From an uncultured delta proteobacterium (GTDB lineage: Bacteria; Myxococcota_A; Bradymonadia; REDH01), in assembly GCA_903912275.1 (NCBI GenBank), contig CAIWGR010000109.1, forward strand, positions 1 through 10,291: DNA of 10,291 bases. Direction: 5' to 3'. Shown here one piece after another: positions 1 to 8,100 of this stretch (within the stretch, counting starts at the first letter, position 1; the number at the start of each line of letters is the position of its first letter). The notes under the pieces were generated by a model. It was not told the DNA's origin and ran no database searches. It was given only the letters and a program-made list of their open reading frames with translations. The position numbers and the translations under genes are program-made.

Positions 1-107
1 GCGATCTCCTCCACCCGTGTCACCGCGTAGCCACGCTCCGCAAAACAGTCGCGCGCTGCCTGCAGGATCTGGGCGCGTCGCTCTTGCGGGGATCGGTGTC
101 GCGTCAT
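1..107 (-). CDS. TetR/AcrR-family transcriptional regulator, N-terminal fragment (cut by window edge)
   Basis: An ATG at 107-105 opens a minus-strand frame that stays open to the window edge, giving 35 complete codons. The peptide starts MTRHRSPQERRAQIL and continues through QAARDCFAERGYAVTRVEEI. This is the classic opening of a TetR-type DNA-binding domain: a basic N-terminal arm, helix 1 ('ILQAARDCFAERGY') and the 'TRVEEIA' start of helix 2 leading into the helix-turn-helix. Proteins of this family are usually dimeric repressors that release DNA when a small ligand binds the C-terminal domain. That domain is outside the window, so ligand and targets cannot be inferred. It lies 52 bases downstream of the RNA methyltransferase on the same strand. 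No good Shine-Dalgarno is seen (only GAGACGAG-like purines), and it could be either the operon tail or an independent unit. The family call is fairly secure; the function is unknown. Confidence 0.8.
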   Translation of the reverse strand, partial: MTRHRSPQERRAQILQAARDCFAERGYAVTRVEEI

Positions 108-159
108 GGTCGAGGCTCGTCTCGGGGTCGCTGAAGGTTACCCGCTCAGACGCTCCCTG
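108..159. other. Short intergenic gap before the TetR gene, nothing recognisable
   Basis: These 52 bases lie between the methyltransferase stop and the TetR-type start on the minus strand. No hairpin with a T tract, no convincing -35/-10 pair and no clear palindromic operator can be seen, so read-through from the rimO operon is possible. Confidence 0.5.
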
Positions 160-1518
160 TCACGCCGGCTGCGTCCGTGTGAAAAGTGCAACCGCTTCCA
201 TGTGCGCCGTCCGCGGGAAGGTGTCGAACAGCGTCCACGAGTGCACCCCGAATCCAGCCTTCGCGAGCAGCATCGCATCCCGGGCCATCGCCGCAGGGTC
301 GCAAGAAACATAGATGATGCGCCGTATCTCCGAGGCCGAGAGCGCAGAAACAATCGCACGCGAAAGGCCGCCGCGCGGCGGATCAACCACCGCCAGCCGG
401 TACTCCGAAATCCGGCTCATCACAGGCTTCGGAAGCCCCTCGTTCAGATCCTGCGCGAACATCCGAACCTGCGCCACGCCGCTCTGCCGAAGCGAAGAGG
501 CCAGCAGCTTGCCGGCATCCGAGGCAGGCCCGTCACCCTCCACCGCGTCGACCTCCCAGCCCATGCTCGCAAGTGCCACCGAGAAGTTCCCATACCCAGC
601 GTAGAGGTCCAGCGCCCGCGCATCCATCGCACCGGCAAGCTTCGCAACCTCCTGTCGGAGTTTCTGCGACATGTCGCGGCTCCCCTGACGGAAGCTCCCC
701 ACAGGAATCCAAACCAGGATGGTGTGCGCCGTCAGCGGGACGTGAACGCCCACCATCCCGTCGCCCCAGATGAACCGCTCCCGAATCTTCGCAAATCCCT
801 TTGCATCGGGCAGCGTCTGAATCTTCAGCGTCGAGATCCGCTCGCCCGACCCGAACTGCTTGGCAAGCGCGGCGCCCCACTCCTTCGCCTTGTCGAGCGC
901 CTTGTAGGGCACCTCCACAAGCGCGGCGACAGCCTGACGCTGATCATCCCACTCCACATGCAGCATGCTCTCGTGCGGAAGACCCTGCGCCGAACCACCA
1001 AGCAGCAGCCGGACCTCGTCCAGCGCCGGCATCAGCACCGCGCACTGCGTCGACGGAACGCCCTGGTGACTCCCCTGCTCGAGGAACCCCGTCTGGCCCC
1101 GTCCCATGAGATGGAACTTCGCACGCAGCCGGTATCCGTTGGCCCGAGGCGCAGCCTCGATCCGAGGATCAGGCCAGACCAAATTGCGGTCGAGCCGACG
1201 GATGCCTTCCAGCACCGCTGTCGACTTCCACGCCAGCTCATCCTTGTAGGAGGGACCCCAAAACCGGCAGCCGCCGCAGCGGCCAAACACCGCGCAGCGC
1301 TCCTCGGTATCGACAATCGGCTCCCGCACCGCGATCACCTTCGCACGTACCAGGCGCGGCTTCGACTCGGTCACAACGGCCTCGACCGTCTCACCCGGAT
1401 ATCCCTGATTCAGCAGCGCCACACGGCCAGAGGGATGCGTCCCGACGGCATCGCCGCCCATCGCAATCCGCTCTACCTTCGTCACAAACCGAGAACCCTC
1501 GGCCACAAGATCACTCAC
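160..1518 (-). CDS. RumA/RlmD-family RNA (uracil-5-)-methyltransferase with Fe-S cluster and TRAM domain
   Basis: This 452-residue protein is predicted to transfer a methyl group from S-adenosylmethionine to C5 of a uracil in RNA, most likely 23S rRNA (U1939- or U747-type site), in the cytoplasm. Seen in order: an N-terminal TRAM RNA-binding domain (about 10-64); three cysteines C75, C81, C84 in a CX5CX2C pattern and a fourth at C159, matching the RumA [4Fe-4S] ligands; the SAM-binding loop ALDLYAGYGNF (302-312); DPPRGG (379-384); the catalytic-nucleophile motif YVSCDPA with C406; and the C-terminal FPRTAHME with the probable base E441. The length is typical of the family. The start is GTG at 1518, chosen because GTGA overlaps the rimO stop (translational coupling) and the TRAM domain begins right after it; only a weak GGGG purine stretch precedes it. 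The position usually occupied by an aromatic/Gln motif reads SFRQGS (275-280), somewhat divergent. RlmD, RlmC and TrmA specificities cannot be separated from sequence alone, although TrmA lacks the Fe-S cysteines. Confidence 0.93.
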   Translation of the reverse strand: MSDLVAEGSRFVTKVERIAMGGDAVGTHPSGRVALLNQGYPGETVEAVVTESKPRLVRAKVIAVREPIVDTEERCAVFGRCGGCRFWGPSYKDELAWKSTAVLEGIRRLDRNLVWPDPRIEAAPRANGYRLRAKFHLMGRGQTGFLEQGSHQGVPSTQCAVLMPALDEVRLLLGGSAQGLPHESMLHVEWDDQRQAVAALVEVPYKALDKAKEWGAALAKQFGSGERISTLKIQTLPDAKGFAKIRERFIWGDGMVGVHVPLTAHTILVWIPVGSFRQGSRDMSQKLRQEVAKLAGAMDARALDLYAGYGNFSVALASMGWEVDAVEGDGPASDAGKLLASSLRQSGVAQVRMFAQDLNEGLPKPVMSRISEYRLAVVDPPRGGLSRAIVSALSASEIRRIIYVSCDPAAMARDAMLLAKAGFGVHSWTLFDTFPRTAHMEAVALFTRTQPA

Positions 1519-2906
1519 GCACGCCCCACTACGACACCAACGAGATCATACTCGGTGGCGTCATCAATCTCGACCTCAACAAACTGGCCGGGCACCACAG
1601 GACCTACATCCTCGTGCTCGAACGACAGGTAGGTCACACCGTCAATATCGAGCGCCTGACCGTAGTGGCGCCCCTGCATCACATAGTCGTGCTCGTCCGA
1701 CACGCCGTCCACCAGCACCTTGAGCCGCTGCCCGATGCGCGCCTGGTTCTTCTTCCGGCTGATGCCAGACTGCAGTTCCATCAGCTCGCCGCGACGCTCC
1801 TCCGCCACCTCGGCATCCACCTGGTCCGGCATCGTGGCCGCCTCGGTGTTCTCCTCCTTGCTGTAAGTGAAGACGCCAACATGGTCGAACTCGACCTCGC
1901 GCATCCACGCGCGCAGGTCGGCGTGGTCGGCGTCGGTCTCGCCCGGAAAGCCCGAGATAAAGACCGTCCGAAGCACCATGCTCGGGATGTCGCGAAGCCG
2001 CGAGATCAGCTCTCGCTGCGCATCCCGCTTCACATTGCGCCGCATCGCCTTGAGCACATTGTCCGAGATGTGCTGCAGCGGCATGTCGATGTAGGGCACA
2101 ACCTTCTTCGAGTCCTTCACGATGCCGAGCAGCCGGTCGGTGAAGTTCCAAGGGTAGGCGTAATGGAGCCGTACCCACTCGATACCCGGCACATCCTCGA
2201 GCCCGATCAGCAGCTCCTCGAGCGCCTGCCGGTTGCCGAAGTCCACGCCGTAGCTGGTCAGGTCCTGCGCGATGAGGTTGATCTCTTTCACGCCTGCAGC
2301 GCCAAGGAAATGGGCCTCGCGGACCACATCCTCCACCGAACGCGAGACCTGCTTGCCGCGAATCTTCGGGATGATGCAGAAGCTGCAGACACGATTGCAG
2401 CCCTCGCTGATCTTCACATAGGCGCTGCCGCCGCGGATGCTGTTCACCCGGTCTTCGGTCGAGGTGTAGAGCGCCGAACCGTAGGAGATGTACTCCCGCT
2501 CCGGGAGCGAGCCCGAGAGCGCTTCGTTGATCCGCTTGAACTCGTTCGTGCCCAGAAAGTAGTCGACCTCGGGCATCTCCGCAGAGAGCTCCGTGCCGTA
2601 ACGCTGCGCCATGCAGCCCGTCACCACCAGCTTCTCCGCGCGGCCTACGCCACGCTCCTTGAAGCGGGCCATCTCCAGGATGGTGTCGATGCTCTCCACC
2701 TTGGCGCTCTCGATGAAGGCGCAGGTGTTGACCACAATCAGGTCGGCATCCTCGGGCGAGTCGGTCAGCAGGTAGCCGTCCTTCTGCATCAGGCCGATCA
2801 TGAGCTCGGAGTCGACCCGGTTCTTCGGACAGCCCAAGCTCACAACGTGAACCCGCTTCTTGGTGGCTTGGGCGAGAAGGTCGAATCGATCGGGAACGAG
2901 AGCCAT
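1515..2906 (-). CDS. rimO: Ribosomal protein S12 methylthiotransferase RimO
   Basis: This 463-residue radical-SAM enzyme is predicted to add a methylthio group to the conserved aspartate of ribosomal protein S12, using two [4Fe-4S] clusters. Seen in order: an N-terminal UPF0004 (MTTase) domain with SLGCPKNRVDSE and cluster ligands C26, C62 (NTCAF) and C98 (TGCMAQ); the radical-SAM motif GCNRVCSFC with C170, C174, C177; family motifs YIDMPLQHISDNVL (272-285) and FISGFPGET (316-324); and a C-terminal TRAM domain (about 385-460). The 'FTYSKEENTEAATMPDQV' and 'GRHYGQALDIDG' segments favour RimO over its tRNA-modifying paralogue MiaB. ATG at 2906 is preferred: it lies 4 bases after GAGG (2914-2911) and just before the conserved N-terminus, whereas the frame stays open upstream only by running antisense through the tRNA promoter region. 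The stop TGA (1517-1515) overlaps the GTG of the downstream RNA methyltransferase as GTGA, so the two ribosome-modifying enzymes are probably co-expressed. No strong rimO promoter is visible in 2907-3054. Confidence 0.96.
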   Translation of the reverse strand: MALVPDRFDLLAQATKKRVHVVSLGCPKNRVDSELMIGLMQKDGYLLTDSPEDADLIVVNTCAFIESAKVESIDTILEMARFKERGVGRAEKLVVTGCMAQRYGTELSAEMPEVDYFLGTNEFKRINEALSGSLPEREYISYGSALYTSTEDRVNSIRGGSAYVKISEGCNRVCSFCIIPKIRGKQVSRSVEDVVREAHFLGAAGVKEINLIAQDLTSYGVDFGNRQALEELLIGLEDVPGIEWVRLHYAYPWNFTDRLLGIVKDSKKVVPYIDMPLQHISDNVLKAMRRNVKRDAQRELISRLRDIPSMVLRTVFISGFPGETDADHADLRAWMREVEFDHVGVFTYSKEENTEAATMPDQVDAEVAEERRGELMELQSGISRKKNQARIGQRLKVLVDGVSDEHDYVMQGRHYGQALDIDGVTYLSFEHEDVGPVVPGQFVEVEIDDATEYDLVGVVVGRA

Positions 2907-3014
2907 GAATCCTCGGCAAAATTGCTGCGAACCGGCAGCCGCCGAAGCCCTACTAGCGCCGGCCCCACGGGGCAAGTTGGCGCACATTTGGCCGCTCGGG
3001 CACCCACGCTCCCC
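2907..3014. other. Intergenic region upstream of rimO, opposite-strand to the tRNA promoter
   Basis: This non-coding stretch should contain the rimO promoter on the minus strand, divergent from the tRNA promoter. Only weak candidates appear on the minus strand (for example TTGCCC followed about 15 bases later by TAGTAG), too poor to annotate. The region is GC-rich with a GGCCCCACGGGGC palindrome-like stretch near 2961-2973. rimO may instead be read partly from recCBD transcripts that pass the tRNA locus. Confidence 0.4.
2911..2914 (-). promoter_or_regulatory. rimO ribosome binding site (GAGG)
   Basis: On the minus strand GAGG precedes the ATG at 2906 by four bases (GAGGATTCATG). The spacing is slightly short, but it supports this ATG over the start codons lying upstream in the tRNA region. 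Confidence 0.55.
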
Positions 3015-3043
3015 TTGCACGGCCGCGACCGACTCGCTATCAT
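3015..3043 (+). promoter_or_regulatory. Sigma70-type promoter of tRNA-Val
   Basis: TTGCAC (3015-3020) is separated by exactly 17 bases from TATCAT (3038-3043), close to the TTGACA-N17-TATAAT consensus. The expected start point, about 7 bases further on near 3050, would leave a leader of only about five bases before the tRNA at 3055. The discriminator GCGCCTC (3044-3050) is GC-rich, which is the usual property of stable-RNA promoters shut down by ppGpp during stringent response; that regulation is inference here. Confidence 0.7.
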
Positions 3044-3054
3044 GCGCCTCCCAC

Positions 3055-3126
3055 GGGCGCATAACTCAGTGGGAGAGTGCCACCTTCACACGGTGGAGGT
3101 CGCAGGTTCAATCCCTGCTGCGCCCA
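3055..3126 (+). tRNA. tRNA-Val (anticodon CAC)
   Basis: A complete 72-base cloverleaf can be drawn by hand. The acceptor stem is GGGCGCA (3055-3061) with TGCGCCC (3119-3125), all seven pairs matched. The D stem is ACTC/GAGT (3064-3067, 3075-3078). The anticodon stem is CCACC/GGTGG (3080-3084, 3092-3096) around loop TTCACAC, with anticodon CAC at 3087-3089, which reads valine GTG codons. The variable loop is five bases (3097-3101). The T stem is GCAGG/CCTGC with loop TTCAATC (3107-3113). The discriminator is A3126, as expected for valine. The 3' CCA is not encoded (CTA follows), so it must be added by the CCA-adding enzyme. This is the only plus-strand gene in the window, flanked by its own promoter and terminator and lying antisense between recD and rimO. 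Confidence 0.97.
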
Positions 3127-3131
3127 CTACG

Positions 3132-3181
3132 AACCTCGTCGCTTCTGCCACGCACAGAAGCTTCGGGGTTTGTTTCATTTT
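3132..3181 (+). terminator. Rho-independent terminator of tRNA-Val
   Basis: An outer stem AACCTCG (3132-3138) pairs with CGGGGTT (3164-3170) with one G-T wobble. After a 2x2 internal loop, a perfect 7-bp stem GCTTCTG (3141-3147) / CAGAAGC (3155-3161) closes a 7-base loop. The T-rich tract TTTGTTTCATTTT (3169-3181) follows immediately. The hairpin begins five bases after the tRNA ends and the T tract stops four bases before the recD stop codon. On the minus strand no T tract follows the stem, so it should not terminate recD transcripts efficiently. Confidence 0.85.
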
Positions 3182-3184
3182 GCC

Positions 3185-5191
3185 CTACCCGCGAAGCATC
3201 TCTGGCAGCAGCGACGTGCGCTCCGTAACCCGCGCAACGCAGGCGTCAAACACCTCGCGCGGCCCGATCACCCGCACCACCGACTTTGCCCGCGTGATGC
3301 CCGTATAGAGCCCCTCGCGGGTGCAGAGCCGCGACGGAACATCGGGCAGTATCACCACCACATTCTCCGCCTGTGACCCCTGCGCCTTGTGCACCGTGGT
3401 CGCATAGGCGGGCTCCCATCCAGGCACCTGCGCCGGCGACACATAGTTCACACCTGCATCGCTGCCATCGCTCGCAACGGCCCGCTCGAAGGCAAAAACC
3501 TTCGCCCCATCTCGCTCCACACAGAGCCCGAGGTCTCCGTTGAAGATGCCGAGCAGGTTGTTGTTCTGCGTCGCCATCACCGGGGCACCCAATCGAGGCT
3601 CCTTCGCCGACCAGCTGTTGCGCTTGCCTGCCAACACACCGCCCACCTGCTCATTTGCCTTCACACTTCCGAACTTGCCGCTCCGATGCAGACAGAGCAC
3701 CCGCGCCGCGTTCAGCGCCCCCTTGAGAAGCGCTGCGACCGCAGCGTCAACGTCTGGCCCGCCGCGGAGCGCCACAACCTCCGACTCGAGCTTCGCAAAC
3801 GGCTGCGCGATACGCTCCCAGTCACTTGCTTTGAGGGCGGTGAACTTCTCCTCAACAACCACCGCGTCTTCGGTGCTCGCCATCGCCTCCGCGACCGTCG
3901 GAAGCACCATCCCATTTCGCCGTGCAGGATCAATGCCGAGCGAAACCTCCGCCAGGTCGCGAATCTTCGAATCTGCGGCCGTCCGAAAGACAAACTCGAG
4001 CTTGATCGTCTGCGACGCCTCCACTGCCGCCTCCGCTTCTGTTGCCTCTCCAGCCTGCTGTGCGGTGATGAGGTCGCCCAGCACGGAGCCCGCCTCGACC
4101 GAGGCGAGTTGGTGCGGGTCGCCAACCAACACCAGCTGGGCAGTGGCCGGCAGCGCGTCGACCAGACGCGACATCAGGGTCAGGTCTACCATCGAGGCCT
4201 CATCGATGATGACCACGTCGGCAGCGATGAGCCGCTTCTTGCCGCGCGCTGCCATCACGCCGCCGTGAATGCCGAGCAGCCGGTGAATCGTCGAGGGCTT
4301 CACGGTCCCGTCCAGCAGTGCGTCCCGGAACTTCTGCGACACAATCTCTGCGTCGGTGCCCTTGAAATACGCATCGAAGGCAGGCGCGACCGCCTTCGCG
4401 TTCGCCTGTTCGAGGAGCGCCTGAAACATGCGCGCCTGCGCCCGCCCCGTCGGTGCCGCGAGTTCGACCCGCTTCCCATTCTGCACACACAGATTGACGA
4501 TACGACCGATCGTCGTCGTCTTTCCCGTCCCCGGGCCACCGGTCAGGATGATATTGCGATGCCCCTCCGCAACCCGCTTCACAGCATCGCTCTGCGAGCG
4601 GCTGTTTTGGTCCGAGAAGTCGATTCCCTCCACCGAGATCGCCGTCAGTCGTTCACGATTGCGCCACCGCTCCCGCACCTTCGCGTGCGCAACGTAGAGT
4701 GACCGTGAGACCAACTTCTCGTGCACGAGCAGCAAAGGCCTCGTACCGCCCTCGACGACCTCATCGACCATCCCGCTCGAGAGCAGCAGCGCGCACAGGG
4801 ATGCACGGTCTATGGTCGTCCAAGCGCCGCTCGGACCGGCCTCCGAAGCGACCCGCGAAGTGAGTTCCTCCAGCGATACCGCCGTGCTGCCACGCATGGG
4901 CGTTGCCATCACCTCGGCGACAACGTGGACCATGCGCGGGTCGCGAACGCCCATGGCGCTGCATGCAGCCACAGCCAGCACCCAGACCTCCTCCACCGCC
5001 TTGTTCCGCGACTCCTCCAACGGCTCCACGACAGTCTGCTCCGCCGCTGCGTCAACCTCCTCGGAAGCCAACGGCGCCACAGCCTCAGCAATCAGCGCCT
5101 TCAGATAGACCTCTGCCGCATCACCGAATCGACGGCCGAGCCAGCCGCTCACGCCAACCTGCTTCTCCATTTCAGCCACCTCGCTGCTCAT
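3185..5191 (-). CDS. recD: Exodeoxyribonuclease V subunit alpha RecD (5'-3' helicase)
   Basis: RecD is the fast 5'-to-3' superfamily-1B helicase of RecBCD; it pulls the 5' strand and controls the Chi response. The 668-residue product (E. coli RecD is 608) has a helical N-terminal region (about 1-180) of the kind that contacts the RecB nuclease domain. All motor motifs follow: Q-like FSDQNSRSQSDAV (192-204), Walker A GGPGTGKTTT (218-227, K224), Ia AAPTGRAQ (245-252), Walker B IIDEAS (328-333), motif III VGDPHQLASVEAGSVLGD (356-373), motif IV FVFRT (400-404), motif V VHKAQGSQ (600-607) and motif VI LYTGITRAK (628-636). The start is ATG at 5191, where ATGA overlaps the recB stop and a GGGGAGG ribosome site sits 7 bases upstream; the frame is open a little further upstream but only inside recB. 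It is the last gene of recC-recB-recD. No terminator follows on its own strand. Confidence 0.96.
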   Translation of the reverse strand: MSSEVAEMEKQVGVSGWLGRRFGDAAEVYLKALIAEAVAPLASEEVDAAAEQTVVEPLEESRNKAVEEVWVLAVAACSAMGVRDPRMVHVVAEVMATPMRGSTAVSLEELTSRVASEAGPSGAWTTIDRASLCALLLSSGMVDEVVEGGTRPLLLVHEKLVSRSLYVAHAKVRERWRNRERLTAISVEGIDFSDQNSRSQSDAVKRVAEGHRNIILTGGPGTGKTTTIGRIVNLCVQNGKRVELAAPTGRAQARMFQALLEQANAKAVAPAFDAYFKGTDAEIVSQKFRDALLDGTVKPSTIHRLLGIHGGVMAARGKKRLIAADVVIIDEASMVDLTLMSRLVDALPATAQLVLVGDPHQLASVEAGSVLGDLITAQQAGEATEAEAAVEASQTIKLEFVFRTAADSKIRDLAEVSLGIDPARRNGMVLPTVAEAMASTEDAVVVEEKFTALKASDWERIAQPFAKLESEVVALRGGPDVDAAVAALLKGALNAARVLCLHRSGKFGSVKANEQVGGVLAGKRNSWSAKEPRLGAPVMATQNNNLLGIFNGDLGLCVERDGAKVFAFERAVASDGSDAGVNYVSPAQVPGWEPAYATTVHKAQGSQAENVVVILPDVPSRLCTREGLYTGITRAKSVVRVIGPREVFDACVARVTERTSLLPEMLRG

Positions 5192-8100
5192 TCTGCTGCC
5201 TCCCCTTCCGCATCGTGAACAAGACTGCCCCACGCGGCACACAGCTTCTCCACCCAGGCGCGTGGCGGCTTGATGAAGAACTGCCCACGATCCGAACCCT
5301 GCTCCATACCGCGGATGTAGAGGTAGTAGACACCGCCAAAGTCGCGGTCGTAGTCGTAATCAGCACCCAGCGTGTTCTGCAGGTGCCGGTGCCAGGCCAC
5401 CGTGTAGATGAGCAGCTGCAGCAGATACTCGCTGTGCGCCATCGCCTCGAACAGCCGGCCCGATTCGTACCGCGCGAAGGCAGCATCCTGCGATCGTTCG
5501 GGGTTGAGCAGGTTCGTCTTGTAGTCAGCGATGAACCAGCGCGGACGCCCGTCTCGACCGGGCCGCGCGAACACAAGGTCCATCTTGCCGGTCAGGATGC
5601 CCTTCTCGTTCCAGAGTCCCTGCGCGAGCCGCTCGAAGTAGCCGCGCCACGCCTCCGTTCCTTCAAACCCGTCCAGAATCGCCGCGGCCGCCTTCCGGCT
5701 ATCGCACATCCGCATGTCGAAGCTGCTCTCGTCTGCGCGCGTCTCGAGCGACACCGCCGAGAGCGAGCAGCCCGCGCCAGCCGCACCCCCGGCAAGCGGC
5801 ACCCGGAGGATGCCAAGCAGATCTGCGAGCAGGCTTTCTCCCCAACCACCGGCCGTGTCGAAGGTCGCAAGCCGGCTGCGCGCATGGAGCGAGACATGGC
5901 GCCTCAGCAGCTCCGTCGCATCGAACATATCGTCCACGCTGCGCTCCGAAACAAAGTCGAGCTCCTCGTAGAAGGAGTGCACGAGATTGCCGAACGCCTT
6001 GCCCGCCAACCCATCCCAACGTGCATCACGCGAGAAGGTGCCGGTATCAGCCTCGTCATCACTCCGCTCCACAGCCGCCTCACCCACGTCGGCCTGAACT
6101 GCCGCCTTTGCCTCTTCCTGGTTCTTGAGCCGTTGACTCAGCGAGGTGAAGCTCCGCTTGGCCGAGGCAACCGCATGCGCCCGCCCCGCCGCAACCTTCC
6201 AGCGCGCTTCAAGCTCCTTGCGGGCCTGCGCGAGCGCCTGCTCGGCGCCAGCATCGCCCGTCTGCGAAGCCGCGTAGGCCTCCCGCAGCTTCTCGGCCGC
6301 CTCAAACCACGGGCTATCGTCACGATGAACCTCAATCCGCCCCAACAGCCTATCGGTCCCAGACGAGGCCAACTCCGCCCACTTCCGCAGCACAAACTCG
6401 GCGGCGCCCATAGGCTTCGGCCCGCCCGGAACCGGCGGAGCCTCGGCAAACGACCACAGGTCATCGCCAACCTGAAACGTCTCGGGCTGACCAGCCTGCT
6501 TGTCGAGCGCCACAGGCGGACGACGCAGCAACACCGGCTGCAGCATCCCCTTGCCGGCAGCGTCCGACGCCGTCCACCAGACCACCACCCGATGGCGGGC
6601 GCGGGTCATCGCAACATAGGCCATGCGCGCCTTCTCCGTCCGGATCTCCCGCGTCGCCAACGCCTTCGCAAAGAGGCTCACCCCCGCCTCATCCGAAGCG
6701 GCGTCAGGGCCTTTGTCCGGTGACGGCCGAAGCACCCGGGTATCGAGCCAGCGCCGCCGGCTCCCCTGCGCGTCCGGCGCACTGAAGACATAGGTGCCCT
6801 TGCGAACCGTGGCGCGCTCCTGCATCCCGTCACCCGACAGGAACGGGAGATAGACGATGTCGGCCTCCAGCCCCTTCGAGACATGGACCGTCCAGATATC
6901 GACCGCATCGCCGCTTCCCTCTGACGGACGAGCACGAACGACCACCTCAGACCCGTCGCCCTTCGCCTCCTCCTCGGACATCCAGCGCAACAACTCCGCT
7001 GCAGAACGCCCCATCTCCGATGCACGATGCTCAAGCTCCGACAGCACCTGCCGGAGGCGGTCCGTCATCGCCTCGCCGTCTTCGTCGGCAGCCAGCCGCT
7101 CCCACCCTTCCCGCCGCTGCATCAGCCGCTCAAACCCGGCCAAGACGCCCTGCTCCAGGAAAACACGCCGGCTATCATCGAGCGCTTCCAGCCAGTCAGC
7201 CCACGCTGCCCCGCCCTTGCGGACCACCCGCGACAGCGGCTCAACCTTCCAGCCAAGCCAGGGTGCGAGGGCCAGGCTCCGCCGATGGCGCTCGACTTCC
7301 GGCTTGGCCAGGAAGTTCAACCACTGCATCACCCGCGTAGCCTCTTCGGTCTGCATCAGCGGCAGCTCACGGCGGCGGCAGAAGAGCCCCAGCGCCCGGA
7401 ACTCCCGCTCCAGAAGCGCGCCATCCGCGTGCGAAGCAACCAGCACGGCGACCGACGGCACATGTCCACGCTGCTCTGGCGCAACCAGCAGTTTCCGGTC
7501 TGCCGCAACCCGCGCAGCGATGCGTCGCGCGGTCTCCACCTTGTTCTCCTTCTCCACAATCACAAACTCGAGCGCGGCGTTGGGATCCTCGTCGGCTGCC
7601 AGGCTTCCAACCGCACCGGCGCGGATCGAGTCGTGCACGAAGGGCCACGCCGGATGCGCCGCGCCGGATGGATCGTTGGGCAGCACCGGCGCAAAGACCA
7701 GGTTCAACGCATACATCAGCCCGGTGCTGGTGCGCCGCGATGTGTCGAGCGTCTGAATCTGACCCCGCTGCGCCGCCGCATCTCTGGCCTCGGTGTAGAC
7801 CGAAAGGTCCGAGCCACGAAACCGGTAGATGGACTGCTTTGGATCCCCCACCAGCACGAAGTGCCGACCGGGCGCCTCCGCAGGGTCTGTCTCGACGCGA
7901 CCATCCCACGCAGGCGCCTCATCAAACAAGCGCTGCAGAATGCTCCACTGCACGTCGTCTGTGTCCTGGAACTCATCCACCAGACAGACCTCGAACTCCT
8001 CGCGAATGGCCTCCCGAAGCCCCGCGCCAAGCTGTGCGTGACGCAACGCACGCTCCAGCTCCGCCAACATCGCGTCGAAGGTCAACCAACCCTCCCGCTC

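Noticed and set aside
106..1632. Long plus-strand open frame of about 500 codons
   Set aside because: It lies antisense to the RNA methyltransferase and rimO; its translation is Arg/His/Pro-rich with no recognisable motif, a usual effect of GC-rich codon bias on the opposite strand.
2907..3062. Upstream extension of rimO to a start near 3062
   Set aside because: It would cross the tRNA promoter and the first bases of the tRNA; the added residues look non-coding, and ATG 2906 has a GAGG site and fits the family N-terminus.
3055..3126. tRNA-Val as an attachment site of an integrated element
   Set aside because: No integrase gene and no repeat of the tRNA 3' end were seen in the window; both flanks are housekeeping operons.
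5192..5242. Upstream extension of recD to a start at 5242
   Set aside because: It lies wholly inside recB and adds a Cys/Arg/Gly-rich peptide foreign to RecD; ATG 5191 has the ATGA overlap and a strong ribosome site.
4903..6723. Long plus-strand open frame of about 600 codons opposite recB and recD
   Set aside because: The same GC-skew artefact: low-complexity Arg/Pro/Ala composition, no domains, and complete overlap with the motif-rich minus-strand genes.
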